A stretch of DNA of 64,000 nucleotides from Lucinisca nassula (Eukaryota > Mollusca > Bivalvia > Lucinida > Lucinidae), in NCBI GenBank assembly GCA_963580285.1, contig OY757011.1, positions 202,943,644-203,007,643 on the forward strand, written 5' to 3'. Every line of letters starts with the position of its first letter. Positions within the stretch are counted from its first letter, which is position 1. Both the position numbers and the translations under genes were made by a program. Below are positions 1-12,106 of the stretch, piece after piece. Under the pieces are notes generated by a model. The model was not told the DNA's origin, made no database searches, and saw nothing but the letters and a program-made list of their open reading frames with translations.

Positions 1-729
1 CTTTCATAGTGAAGTGGATTATAGAAACATGTACTTTTATATGCTATGTTCAATATTTATTATTCTAAAAGCAAAAGAAAGCATTATTACATAAAACTTT
101 CTTTTCATCGAAGATGGGGAGTGTTTTGTATAAGAATCTATTTTTCTGATTCCTACTTTCACCCCACTGGTTTACCTAATAATGCTATAAATGTCTTTTT
201 TAAAGAATATTCTCGTAATGAGTCATATATTTGAAAAACATGTTTGCATTATTTTTAGAAAATTACATCATCTTATTCCACAGCCCTCTGGAATGTTCTA
301 GAGAAATCTTAGGGTCTATAAAGAGCTTGATTTTTCTCTTTGCGTCAGACTTTGGAGTTTGAAGTTTTGGTTAATAAGAAGAGTTATTTCTAAATTTTGT
401 GTTTGATTGTCAAATGATATTCCATTTCGGACTGTGAACTCTGTGTGAACAAGGAAAATAGGTTCATTCAATGATATTTCCTAACAGAGCTAAATACATT
501 TAATGGTCTTACTTCTACAGGTTAAAAAAACCTTGTAAATAATTTTTGTTAAATTTTGCAAAAGAAACCTTGTAAATAAATTTGTTAAATTTTGCCAAAA
601 GGTTTGTTTGCTTTTTCTTTCTGCTACGCCTGGCTCGTAACACCTAAGATAGCATATCTTTATCAGGCCAGTATGTTACAATGCAATTTATATAGGGGAT
701 TTGATAAAATAAGATTTAACATCAATGTC
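1..729. other. No gene recognised
   Basis: AT-rich; only short chance frames and no repeat with a second copy that I can see. Confidence 0.6.
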
Positions 730-989
730 CATTACGAGAACACACCTGTGTTACGTAGTGCATTTTTTTTCATATCACCAAAATGGCTACTTTTCTGATG
801 AAAATCCGTGATAATTTTCTTATTTATACAGCAAGTATATAGATTGTGGGTGCTCGTTAGAACCCCCTCGTTCGAGTACCCACAGCCACGTCTAGGAGCA
901 GAAATGAGAGAAACATGTATACCCCGTAAACCCCAGATTTCTCTATATAAAGTGGGGTTTAGGAGTGTTCATTTCTGGCTCACGTGATG
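730..989 (+). mobile_element. Palindrome-centred MITE, subfamily B
   Basis: Terminal CATTACGAGAACACACC..CACGTGATG, central part-palindrome GTGGGTGCTCGTTAGAACC, right half with CCCCAGATTTCTCTATATAA. Confidence 0.8.
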
Positions 990-1024
990 TGCCGACCCGG
1001 CAGACGCGTACATGTAGTCTGTAG

Positions 1025-1187
1025 AAGCCTCCATGGTGTAGCGGTTGTGTTACTCGCCTTGTAAACCAGAGATCGCAGGATTGATCTCGGGCTTCTCCAG
1101 CCTTTTTGATGAGACTTTAAACCGAGGTCCCGTCTCCGTATGGCGTTAGCTGTTGGTGAGACGTAAAACTCAAACACTCACATACTC
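1025..1187 (+). mobile_element. tRNA-Thr-like SINE
   Basis: Head GAAGCCTCCATGGTGTAGCG with an anticodon-like CCTTGTAAACC (TGT, Thr) and degenerate B box GGATTGATCTCGG; tail TTAGCTGTTGGTGAGACGTA. Confidence 0.75.
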
Positions 1188-1473
1188 CATTACGAAAACA
1201 TGCCTATACAAATACATTGTAGATTTTACCGTCGTAAAAATGAAAAATGCAAGAGGGAAAATTGATATTTTTCTTATTTCTGTTAAAAATATAGATTGTG
1301 GGTACACGTTAGAACCGCCTCATCAGGGCGGTTCTAACGAGTACACACAATCTATATTTTAGAGCAGAAATAAGAAAAATAAGGTTTACTCCTGTAAACC
1401 CCAGTTTTACTATATAAAAACGGGGTTCGAGGGGGTCATTATTATATACACATGTAGGTGCGTTTCCGTGATG
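1188..1473 (+). mobile_element. Palindrome-centred MITE, subfamily A
   Basis: CATTACGAAAACATGCCTAT to ..CGTTTCCGTGATG, 286 bp. The centre is a hairpin with arms TTAGAACCGCC/GGCGGTTCTAA. It directly abuts a SINE on the left. Confidence 0.85.
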
Positions 1474-1773
1474 GCATGTATTCTGTCGAGGAGAGAGCTG
1501 CTCAACCTAATTTCGGGTAAAGGAAAATATAACAACGTTTCAGCGCATGAATGTACATTTTATTCAGTAATAGCCCATGAATAAATGACTCGAGATGCCA
1601 GGAATGTAATATGTATTACATAACAAAGAATTCGTTAATTACACTATAAAAATACTTCAACAACTGTTGACACATTTTCAGTGTCAGACGTCTACAGATA
1701 TTCTGCACAGTAGTCATGGCATAAATGAGTATCTGTACACAACATTTAAAAACAAAACGGTAATAAAATAAAA

Positions 1774-1900
1774 CTAGAGCTGTCAGTGAAACTGACTAGG
1801 GCCCCGGCAGCGCTATCAGAGGAGTAAAAATTTGTGGACGGACAGACGGACAGACAGAGTGATTACTATAGGGCACCCACACTTTCAGTGCGGGGCCCTA
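1774..1900 (+). mobile_element. Core-less short member of the same family
   Basis: 127 bp: left end CTAGAGCTGTCAGTGAAACT, a GGACGGACAGACGGACAGAC microsatellite, and a terminal hairpin ATAGGGCACCC..GGGGCCCTA. It has the ends of the 161- and 191-bp elements but no tandem core. Confidence 0.7.
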
Positions 1901-2088
1901 ACAAGCACTGGTATATGACAAGTCAACATATCCATAGATATTATGGACGCAGGGGTTGACAAGGGTATATGTTTTATCCATATTTTTGCTGCAAACGTAC
2001 CCGTTTTGAGGCGGTTTCAAGCAATATTTAGAGCGAAAATAAGAAACCAAGTTAATACATTTTGTTTAGAAAAGGGTCATGTATAACA

Positions 2089-2477
2089 TGCTAGATATCT
2101 TTTTATCATATGGCGTCGCGTCTGAGAGTGTAATTACGCCATGTAATATTTTCGATAATCCACTAGTGAATTAAAGATGCAAATTACCTAGATACGTCCC
2201 GTAACGTTACATGTACGACGTCCTTAACGAAATCGCGTTTACTAATGGCGGAATATTGACATTTTTGTTAACAGCCGTGGATAAAATACGTTTAAAATGT
2301 TATATGATAAATAGAATCTTGCATTCGTGCTCATGTATTATTGAATTTATTAAATTCGTTGAGGAAAATGAAAAGGGATAAAATGCTCAGCAAAGCCTCG
2401 CATTTTATCCCTTTTCCTCAACTCGTTTAATAAATGCACAAATACATGAGCACTTATGTAAGATCCTCTATATCCCA
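2089..2477 (-). mobile_element. Palindrome MITE, same family, inverse
   Basis: Inverse copy with ACATGTACGACGTCC on the left and the AAAGGGATAAAATGC palindrome at about 2340-2460. Confidence 0.75.
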
Positions 2478-3604
2478 CACATATGCCCAAGCCTATTGAA
2501 AAGCAACAAAGCCAAGAACAGACGAGGAATTACTGTTAGTTTGATCCCAGTCAGTCCTTTTGTACGATTTAGCGACATAAACTGTGACAGCGTTTGCCTG
2601 TGAAATTAGACAAGAGTCGAGCACTGAAGGTTCGTTAACCCATAAAATGCCAATGACGACAATTGTCGCCTGTTTTGTCGTCTGTCGGTTACTTTACAAG
2701 TCATTTTTGCAAAAAGTGTGGACCCAGATCAGACTGCTCATCTTGCCTGTATACAAAAATATTTTGACAAAGTCTGCAAAAAGAGTCAGCAAACGACATA
2801 AGCAGACGACATTTTCAGATGTAGTTTTTCTCGGCGTCTCAATGGTTAACATGGTGTAAATGATAAATATTATTCAGAGGTATTTACAGTCTCTCATGCT
2901 AGATCTACTGTTAACATGTTACTTAATATAGAATACGGGTGCTCATTATATTAATTGATATTCCCAAGACATTGACTTCGGGAATTCGTTATTGCGGCTC
3001 TAAAAAGTACGAACTTTTCACACATGAATGGAAAACACTATACTCCTGTAAGCCAAACTTTTCACTTCTTAACCCATATATACCTAGCGTCCCTTTTTTG
3101 CGACGTCAGCAAACAGTGTAGACCCGGACCACACGCTGTAGAACGTGGCGTCTGATCTGGGGCTACACAATCTACTCAAAGTGCATACATTTTGTACAAC
3201 TTACTTTAAACAAAACAAACCTAGCACCGTTATAGCTAAAAATAGACCGGACGTTCTCACGGATGTATACTTATGTGGCTATTTTTGGCAGGATTGATAC
3301 TTAAGTGGCTACTTTTAGCCACTGAAAAGAAGTATTTTCGGTGTCTAACGGAATAAATCCCATTGACTTACATTGATTCTGTCCATTTACATAGCCACCT
3401 AACTATACATTTTCTGGTGCGCTCAAAACTTATGAAATGGAAGATTTCATTGTTGTATATGGGTTAATTGCGGGTCTACAAAGGTTGTGGTACTTTTTTG
3501 AAAACTTTGTGAATCCAGATCAACAAGCTTATCTTAAACCAGCTGGTCAAGATCTATACTTTATTATATTCTGCGTCTGAATCCATGGTACAATTTGAAA
3601 CCCG
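2478..3604. other. No gene recognised; short hairpin remnants
   Basis: Holds several copies of the dispersed GATCAGA/TCTGATC motif (near 2725, 3115, 3520). No coding signal. Confidence 0.5.
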
Positions 3605-3911
3605 CATTACGAAAACACAGCCGTTTGACATAGTGCATTCTTTCATTTCTCCAAGATGGCTACTTTTCCGAGGTAATTTTCTGATATTTTTCTTATTTTT
3701 ACTCCGGACATAGGTTGTGGGTGCTCGTTAGAACCGCCTCGTTGAGGCGGTTCTAACGAGTACCCACAACCTATGTTTTCTAACGAGTACCCGCAACCTA
3801 TGTTTTGTAGAAGAAATCAGCAAAATAATGTATACCCCTGTATACCCCAGTTTTCATAAAATAAAGTGGACTTTTATTGGGTGTTCATTTCATGGACATA
3901 TTAACGTGATG
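3605..3911 (+). mobile_element. Palindrome-centred MITE, subfamily B
   Basis: CATTACGAAAACACAGCCG start, near-perfect central hairpin at 3716-3778 followed by a partial repeat of one arm, ending AACGTGATG. Confidence 0.85.
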
Positions 3912-3935
3912 GGCATCATATGAATGGATGAGCAC

Positions 3936-4712
3936 AGGGGTGAGTGTAACATATTCAGCAGGACAAACGTTTATTCAAGGGTTATGACATATAGTTGACA
4001 ATGTCCATACTCAACAAAACATTATCTCATCATGTTATGATGTCTGTTAAAACGGCGGTCTTAAACTCCCCACTATACACCAAGAAAACTTGGGGATTTA
4101 CAAGAATGCATACTAGTTTGCAAATTAAATTTCTTATTTCTGTTCCAAGATACTGACTGTGCAATGCAATTCCTGATACTTTGATTTATAATATCCGAGG
4201 TAGATCCCTAAGTTCATGTATAACCCTCATTTCCCCAAGCTGGGCTAATTCGGAAACTAAAGCTCCTAGCTGAATTCACACACCTTACCCCAAGGCAGAC
4301 AAGGGGCAGTGTCTAGTTGAATTTGAAGCATGGAATCCAAAGCTGCAAATACCAAGTTAGCTATGCACTCCTTTTAGTGTGTGTGAACTAAGCCTTGGGG
4401 GTTAAAGTTAACTCAAAATGCCCAAGCAAAATCGAAACTATTTTGAAAGCTTATGGATGTATTTGTATTTCAAGCTTGTGCTTTCGGACTCTAATCTAGC
4501 TGTGCAGACTAGTTAAGACAAGGTAGTTAATACCAAGAACGGAATTTTGTTTGAACTTGGAATTCAGTTCCAAAATTGGCAGAGTGTGTTCCCATGCTTG
4601 GGAATTTTAATGCGTCAAATTAAATATCACTTGTGAACAGTTTCAACGGCACATGTCTGGTGTTAAAATTCTAGAATTGAAACTTGCTTTGAATACTAAT
4701 CTTAAGTTTTAA
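3936..4712. other. No gene recognised
   Basis: AT-rich with frequent stops in all frames. 5356-6045 and 6326-6845 are similar, apart from decayed MITE pieces at 5480-5900. 7227-7567 and 8124-8545 also show nothing. Confidence 0.5.
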
Positions 4713-4727
4713 AAGCAGGCATAAAAA

Positions 4728-4920
4728 GGCCTGTCCAGGAACCGCGGTGCGAGGCGGACCGTCCATGCTAATAAACCCTATTGGTTTCATTGGGCGTTAG
4801 GACTTGAGATGTCATTTCATCTCAATGTCGGGTAAAAGTCCCACAAATTGGAAGCAACGTCTCCAAAATGACCTTTACAGTGTTGACGGGGACGTTAAAC
4901 CTCAAATCAAACAAACAAAC
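4728..4920 (+). mobile_element. SINE-like retroposon, truncated
   Basis: Contains CATTTCATCTCAATGTCGGG and GGGGACGTTAAACCTCAAAT with a (CAAA) tail. A 15-bp duplication AAGCAGGCATAAAAA lies at 4713-4727 and 4921-4935. Confidence 0.85.
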
Positions 4921-5126
4921 AAGCAGGCATAAAAACCCAGTGTCAAATATACTGATGAAAACTCGTATATAAAAGCTAAGCTCTATATGAAATCCCAAGC
5001 TCCAAATTCCAAACTCAAAACTAAATTTACACAGTCGTTTTCATAAAAAGGTAACTCAAAAGCTATGTATACTTGTGAGAAAGTGAAACCCGTCATGTAT
5101 TGCAGGTGAGAACCATGAAATGTACA

Positions 5127-5355
5127 TGCCGCCGTGGCCCAGTGGGTAAGAGCGCTGATTTTTAGTCATAAGGTCTCTCACGATGTGGGACTGAGCCTGG
5201 CTTGGGTCACATGTGAGATGCCAAGTTCTGCAACGGATGGTCAGGTGGAGTTTTTCCGGGTACTTCGGTTTCGCCCACCTCTGAATGATGATCGGCTCAA
5301 AATAAGTGAAATGACTTCGACGGGCCATAAAAAACAACAACAACACAAAAACTAA
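5127..5355 (+). mobile_element. tRNA-derived SINE, GCCGTGGCCCAGTGGG family
   Basis: Head CCGTGGCCCAGTGGGTAAGA resembles a tRNA 5' half; the 3' part ends in an (ACAACA)n tract. Frames on both strands over it are spurious. Confidence 0.7.
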
Positions 5356-6045
5356 ACAGCATCAAAATAATCACAGAAGCATGTCTATGTCTATATGGGT
5401 AAAGCTATAACAATGAAACCAAGAAAATAATTGATGCATCATTTTAACATGTACGTGTTATGAACTTGTCTATACACATCTTTATATGGAGAAAAATGGG
5501 GTTTACAGAGGTATACATTATTGCTCTTTCACCTCCACATCACGGATGTTGGGAACTCGATAGATGGTTTTAACCCATTTTGCACCAGAAGTCCCAAAAC
5601 GGGTACCCTGACAAACAGTGCGGGCCCAGATTAGACGCCTGATCAGAGCCTCCACTGTTTCCTAAAAGTTCAGTCATTTTCAAAATAAATTTTCAAGAAA
5701 ACAAAACCTGACACCCCTTAGTTTTAAAATGGACCTGCTATATATGAGGAGGAAAATTTCATTTGGTTAAAGAGCACCAACAATCTATGTTTGGGGCAGA
5801 AATATGAAAATATTGCAAACTATCAGACGAGAAATATGAAAATGTTGCCATGAAAGAATGCACTATGTTGCAGGGGTGTGAAAATAAAAAAAAATGAATG
5901 TTGATATTGTATAACATAACATTCAACGTTTAACATTCAAAACTACAGATACATGTACTAATATTTACTGACATATTTCATGACCAAAAAGCATTTCTAT
6001 GACATAGATTCTGCTACCTTATAGTTGCTAGACCGGTCCATTTCT

Positions 6046-6325
6046 CATCATAGTAACAAGTCAGTGAAATGAACACCCCTCTTAACCCCACTGTATAAAG
6101 AGAAAACTAGTGTTTACAGGGGTACACATTATTTTGCATATATCTACTCCAAAACATAGTTTGTGATTACTCATTAGCTCCACCGCAATGAGGCGGTTCC
6201 AACGAGCACTGACAAACTATTTTATGAGTTTAAATAACAAAATTACCACAAATGTTCATCGGGAAAGTAGCCATTTCGGGGATATGAAAGAATGCTCTAT
6301 ATCACACCGGTGTGTTATGGTAATG
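6046..6325 (-). mobile_element. Palindrome-centred MITE, subfamily B
   Basis: Inverse orientation, CATCATAGTAACAAG to GTGTTATGGTAATG; the central hairpin has decayed (GAGGCGGTTCCAACGAGCAC). Confidence 0.75.
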
Positions 6326-6845
6326 CACTCATATGTGCATCCGAGTTGTTTTATTTGTGGTAAGTTTTACAGAGATGCTGTATTTCAAGCAAAACACTGT
6401 AAACCCAGATAAGACACCACATACAGCAGGGTACGATATGTGTCTCAACTGTTTGTCAGTACCCTAAGTATATCCGTTCAAGTTGACCATATGACTTCCT
6501 CCCTAGAATGTTTCTATCATATTTTAACCTTTCTTTTTGCTGAACAGGGATATGCTTTTCCTTAGAAAATCCAGACCAGTTTGGTTCAGGATAAGCATTC
6601 TGGTCGGAATATTCGCTGTTTGTCTTTCAATTTCTGCATGTTCTACCTAGGAATAAATTACATCAAGTAATTTGATTGGTTGACAGTACAAAATGGGCGT
6701 GGCAATTTTAATTTATTCAGTAGAACAATGGCTAAACTACCCAACCTGGTCAAGTGGCGGCAAGCGAAACTTGTCTTGTTAAAGACATGCATGAACGTGC
6801 ATTTTCTGATTTTTCACTCGAACCATCTCGATGCTGTCTAGGAAT

Positions 6846-7226
6846 GATTTGTGTCAGTCAGCATGAACATGGTATGTGTCGCACAAATCATTCCCAGACG
6901 ACATGAACATGGATTTTGTCGCACAAATCATTCCCAGACAGTATGAACATGGTTTTTGTCGCACAAATCATTCCCAGACAGCATGGACATGGTATGTGTC
7001 GCACAAAACATTCCCAGACAACATGAACATGGTTTGTGTCGCACAAATAATTCCCAGGCAGCATGAACATGGTTTGTGTTGCACAAATCATTCCCAGACA
7101 GCATGAACATGGTTGGTGTCGCACAAATCATTCACAGACAGCATGGACATGGTTTGTGTCGCACAAATCATTCCCAGGCAGCATAAACATGTTTTGTGTT
7201 GCACAAATCATTCCCAGACAGCATGA
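6846..7226 (+). repeat. 40-bp minisatellite
   Basis: About nine and a half units of 40 bp (GCACAAATCATTCCCAGACA then GCATGAACATGGTTTGTGTC), phased at 6880, 6920, 6960 up to 7200. Because no stop arises in several frames, open frames run on both strands; they are by-products of the repeat. Confidence 0.95.
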
Positions 7227-7567
7227 AGATGATATCTTTTAAGGATTGAAAATGGCTGCAATGGCGGCCATCTTGGATATCGGAATGGGACGCTTTTAGC
7301 AATTCTGAATTTCAAGGCTGTCCCAATGCTTCCCACAAACTATCAGCTCAGTCCAACCTGTGGTTCTGGAGGAAATGTACAAAATGTGAAAAGTGAACGA
7401 CGGAAGGGCCGACCGACAACCAACAACAGGCCACGGCATAAGCCTAAATACATCTCTGTTCAATATGTATTGGCTCAACCCCAACCAATAACCTTGACAC
7501 ATCAAGTTAGCCTTAGTTCAGCTGACTGAATTAGTTCTGCCACACCCATTTCTGACAACAATCCAAC

Positions 7568-7868
7568 ACCCACCAATCGGGGCTTGAAGAAATAGACTGT
7601 GCTGCATGATGCTTCCTGATGCTTCCACACAGAGCTGACGCAGACCGCATACGAGTCCTGATAAATCGCTTAGAGGTTCTAAGCCTGCCCAGGCAAAGTG
7701 GTGCGAGTCGGACTGACCATACATATAAACCCTTTCGGTTTCAGTGAGATGTCATTTCCTCTCAATGTCGGGTAAAATGCCACAAAAGTGGAAGCAACTT
7801 CTCCAAAATGACTTATACAGTGTTAACGAGGACGTTAAACCTTAAATCAAACACACAAAACACAAACC
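7568..7868 (+). mobile_element. SINE-like retroposon, same family
   Basis: Near full length: head ACCCACCAATCGGGGCTTGA, middle TGCGAGTCGGACTGACCAT, 3' GAGGACGTTAAACCTTAAA. Confidence 0.8.
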
Positions 7869-7988
7869 AAATGACAAACGGTGTAGATTCTCATCAAAGG
7901 ATTTGTTCTGGTCTGGATCTACACCTGGCAAAGGTAGGGAAGGACAAGAGTTCATATGTTTGAAAACGAGTGAAAGAATTTAAGAATC

Positions 7989-8123
7989 TTATATGGGTAT
8001 GAGGGGTGAATGGAAAAATCCGTCCCAAGGGTCACTGTCCGGCATCACGAGGCTTACCGAGTGATGCCGGACAGTGATCCCGAGGGACGGATTTTTCTAT
8101 CCACCCCTCGCACCCATATAGGA
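7989..8123. repeat. Long near-perfect palindrome
   Basis: About 135 bp: ATATGGGTATGAGGGGTGA, GTCACTGTCCGGCATCAC then a short loop and the complementary arm ending in CACCCATATAGGA. Probably a fold-back MITE. Confidence 0.85.
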
Positions 8124-8549
8124 TTCGTTTTCTTGCATACCTTCCATTTCTTAGCGCAGATTATAAATGCTGCCGACACTTCGGTTATCGACGTCCGCCA
8201 TATTGTGATGACACTGCTGGAATGTTTAGTGACGTCACGTAACGTGCTGTGACGTCAACCTTAACGACGGCGCATACGAGGTCGTAATCAACCATTGCAT
8301 TTATCAAACACGCGATTATATTCGATTTTGGGTCCGAACACCAGGGTCAGAACATAAATTTCTATTCCAGGGTTAAATCACGGAATTCCTTTTCTGGTGT
8401 GCAAGAATAACACATCTGCTGATTATCAATTTAACCCATTTCAATCATGTCGACCGGTACATACACCTAATCAGACAGTTTAGATCGAGATGAGACCACG
8501 GTCATCTTTTTCTCATGATTTTTTTTTCTTATTTTCTTATTGGGTTTAC

Positions 8550-8966
8550 ATGGGTGTTGATTCCACGAACTTCTTAGCCAAATGGTCATCCTGAAGGAAC
8601 TCCTGATCCATAGCTATTAGTATAAGATGCCCCGGAGCTATGATTAGATACGCAGTCTGATCAGCCTTCGCTTGGCGATCATGTTCAAAGTCACCGTTTT
8701 GTTGTCGTGTGCCACTTTGAAGAAATATGAGAAAAACATCAATTCTGGAACATGGAATTCGATAACAGACAAAAAGTGTGACCAACATTCCTCCCATACG
8801 AGTCAGCCTCACCATCCACTCACGCGTGCCATTTAAACTGGCTTATGAGAAAGCTTTGAAGTCGCAGCCTCTGTCATGACAATGTGGGTCAGGACTGAAC
8901 ACATGTTTGTGGCTACACTGTAGTCATCAGAAGACACTGTCAGCACCAACTGCTCAAATAAGCAAC
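8550..8966 (-). pseudogene. Possible host gene fragment, two exon-like blocks, unrecognised
   Basis: Two minus-strand blocks look protein-coding but match no family I recognise. Block one (8966-8824) follows an acceptor-like TATACTTGCAG. It reads CLFEQLVLTVSSDDYSVATN MCSVLTHIVMTEAATSKLSH and stops at 8833-8835, ten bases before a strong GTGAGT donor. Block two (8714-8550) follows TTTCTCATATTTCTTCAAAG. It reads GTRQQNGDFEHDRQAKADQT AYLIIAPGHLILIAMDQEFL QDDHLAKKFVES, then either a GTAAAC donor or a stop. A 109-bp intron would join them, but the open frame of block two continues upstream into another frame of block one (RLQSFLISQFKWHA), so a frameshift near 8870 is needed. Composition is balanced and unlike nearby repeats. 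It may be a decayed gene, a gene with a sequencing indel, or chance. Confidence 0.35.
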
Positions 8967-9173
8967 CTGCAAGTATATTAAAGTTTATTTAAAGCAAAAA
9001 TCTACATACCCTAAGGTCTGCGTGTTTGAGATAGCATGTATAAGTTACGGAGCGATCGCGCCCATCTTTGAACTGGGACACTTCTATTGTTGCAGTTAAG
9101 CGTTTACACGATAACCATTAACATATTTGCAGGCAGTGAATATCCCGATGAGATGGCCCAGTACAGTAAAATT

Positions 9174-9697
9174 CCTATGTTAAGGCTAACTATGGGCAGT
9201 TCAAAAGTGGTTTTGAGACCACTTTTGAACAGTCCCAAACGTGGTCTCTGACCAGAAGACCCGCTGTAAGAAACCAAAACAACAAAGTAACTGTATCCTT
9301 CTAAATTTTTAAACCAGATTCTAACATGACGTTAACGTTTTTCCCATTGAACCCAGTGGAAACGTCAGCGTTTGCAAATATGCGATAATTCACGTCGTCA
9401 ACGTGGTGCGTGCAATTTGGCGTCGTCGTGACGTTGCATGTAAACATTTCCTTCTGTGGACATCCGCTGCAAAATAGTCCCCAAGATAACGCTTTGTTAC
9501 TACTGTATTTCAGTTTAGCATCATGTTAGAATCGAAATAATTTCCACGCACCCGGTGTGTTATCGCCGTCGTGAATTAATATTTCGCAATCTGCCCTCCA
9601 ACACCGTGTGTTAATCACGATAACACACGGTACGTGGAGATTATTTCTTAAATCTTTGTCTCGATTTTTTAGTGGTCTTAATAGTGGAATTTCACTG
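9174..9697 (+). mobile_element. TA-flanked MITE, larger copy with nested palindrome
   Basis: Same ends as 35175-35379 (CAGTAAAATTCC.. and ..GGAATTTCACTG). It carries an extra inverted-repeat insert at 9534-9647 with GAAATAATTTCCACG at its left end and GTGGAGATTATTTC at its right. Confidence 0.75.
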
Positions 9698-9774
9698 TTT
9701 ATGGACATTAACATTTTGAATAGGAATGTACCAATCTACAGAGTTGAAAGGGATATACACCGTCCAGTGGTTCA

Positions 9775-10055
9775 TAGAGGATCTTAAATGATTGTTCATG
9801 TATTCTTGACTTTATTAAACGAGTTGAGGAAAAGGAAAGAAATGCGAGGCTTCGCTGAGCATTTTATCCCCTTTTCCTCGACGAGTTTAATAAAGTCACT
9901 AATACATGAACACGACTGCAAGATTCTATTTATCATATGACATTAAAAACGCATTTTATTCACGACTTGTTGACAAAAATGCCAATAATCCGTCATAAGT
10001 AAACGCGACGACGTTAATGACGTCATACATGTAACGTTACTGGGCCTATCTAACT
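9775..10055 (+). mobile_element. Palindrome MITE (AAACGAGTTGAGG core)
   Basis: Core arms TTTATTAAACGAGTTGAGG and CCTCGACGAGTTTAATAAA around GCGAGGCTTCGC; the right half contains CATATGACATTAAAAACGCA and GACGTCATACATGTAACG. Confidence 0.75.
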
Positions 10056-10076
10056 AATTTGCGCCAGTTCAGGACT

Positions 10077-10352
10077 CATTATAATAACACACCCTGCGAC
10101 ATAGTGCATTTTGTACATCTCCAAAGCCGCTACATTTCGAAAATCTGTTCTTATTTATACTGCAAACATTGGTTGTGGGTGCTCGCTACTAGAACCGCCT
10201 TATGGTTCGAACGAGTACTCACGACTATGTCTTGGAACAGAAATAAGAAAAAATAATGTTTACTACCCCCCCCCCCCCCCCAACCCTAAGCCCCATTTTG
10301 TCTCCATATAAAGTTGAGTTTAGGGGATGTTCATATGACGGATAACATTATG
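10077..10352 (+). mobile_element. Palindrome-centred MITE, subfamily B
   Basis: CATTATAATAACACACC to GATAACATTATG; one hairpin arm is shortened, and a C14 tract lies at about 10267. Confidence 0.75.
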
Positions 10353-10485
10353 GGAGTGATTTAGGATTTTTGTTTTCTATCTTGTACAGGATATGGGTCT
10401 GTTTTATGTACTCACAACAATCGTTTTTCTTAATAATAGAACAATCTCCCTACATTACCCCTAAATAGTATGTTATCTGCAGCTA

Positions 10486-11742
10486 TTTTGTTTGATTTGA
10501 AGTTTAACGCCCCCGTCCACAGTGTATAGGTCATTTTGGATACTTTACTCCCAATTTTGTGGGACTTTTACCCGATGTGGAGATGAAATGACATCGCAAA
10601 CTCTGCCGCCCAATGAAACCAATGCATGGATGGTCCGAGTCACAACACATTTCCTGGGCAGGCTTAGAACTTCTAAGCGGTTTACCAGTCCTCATGTGTG
10701 ATCGGTTTTAGCTCTGTGTTGAAGCATCACGCAGCCTAATCTATCTGCAGTTACTGGTATACTGACTTAGGAACTCAAGAACAGTATGTTCTGTAAAATG
10801 GTTATCCTTTGTAATCTAGGAAAACACCATAGAACTGAAATGTATGGATTGTACACGTTTTTCTGGGCCCGACTAGCCAGTTATCGCCAATTAGGCCACA
10901 TCAGCGAGCCTCCAATATTTTCAAAAACTTAACTACGGAATCAATGGTCCCAACAGATAAGAAAATATCACATTTGGATCAGTCATACATTTATGTGATG
11001 TTACCTGGCGTCACACGCTCATCCTTTGAAGACTGTTTTGTTTTGGCTATTCATTTCAAGGCCGTGAAATGTATGACCACCCCTGTTTTGTTGAGATTTT
11101 ACGTTCCAGTCAACACTATTTAGGTCATTATCGAAACGTTGCTTCAGATTGTGTGGGACTTTTACCCGACATTCAGATACAATGGTATCTCAGACCCTAC
11201 CACCGAAAGATACCACTCCGGTTTAAGGGCGTTCCGACTCGCAACACTATTCATGGGTATATTATACCTTTTAAACGGTTTAGCAGTATTCAAAAGTGCA
11301 TTGGGTTTCAGCTCTGCGCAAAACCACAATGCAGCCCTATCCAATCTATTTCTCCAAATCCAAATGCAAGGGGTTGCCGGGTACCATTGTAAAGTCCACT
11401 TTATAAAGAAAGCATAGAGACAACAAGGGTTTGTTTGTTTGTTCAGGCTTTACGTCCCCATCTACACTATTTAGATCACGTTGAAGAGACGCTGCGTCCG
11501 ATTTTTTGGGACATATACCCAAAACCGAGATAAAACGTAACCTCAAGCCCTATTGGCCAAAGAAACCGTTGGGGTTTAAGCGACGGTCCGACTCGCACCA
11601 TTTTTCCCGGCCAGGCCCAGAACCCCGCAAGCGGTTTACCAGTATGCAAGTTCGGTCTGTTTCAGCTCTGCACGGAAGCACCATCCCACCCAGTCTATTT
11701 CTCCAAGCCCCCATGGGCGGAGATTCGGCGACAACAAGGCAA
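10486..11742 (-). mobile_element. Three SINE-like retroposons, inverse orientation
   Basis: Copies at 10486-10740, 11085-11365 and 11430-11742, each starting (3' end) with TTTGTTTGNTT..GTTTAACG and ending with the CAGCTCTGCNNNGAAGCA head. They are of different ages. Overlapping open frames are not genes. 10741-11084 holds nothing I recognise. Confidence 0.75.
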
Positions 11743-12106
11743 CATGTGCAAAACAGAAACAAGGATTGTATGAATTTGCCTTGAGCAAATATCGATTTTA
11801 AGAGAAAAATGAAATCCTAAAGCCACATGGATGTGTTATTTAAATCAGTGCCGACTGCAGTTATCAACGAAATTAATAATTTACCCAGCCATATGCAACT
11901 AATAATACCACACACGTCTCATTAATTTAACATAGCAATTGCATCTGCTCACACAATCGGTAAATTTGAGAACAATAATAATGACACTTTGTGTTTAAAG
12001 AACATTTATTACTGAAAATTTGTTGCATACAAAAACTAGCCTGACATCCCTATATTTTGAAATCGACCACTCCAAACTTATTAGATGGAAGATTCCAATG
12101 TTATAT

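Noticed and set aside
11069..11784. Overlapping frames of 90-107 codons on both strands
   Set aside because: They lie on inverse SINE-like retroposons; none shows a domain.
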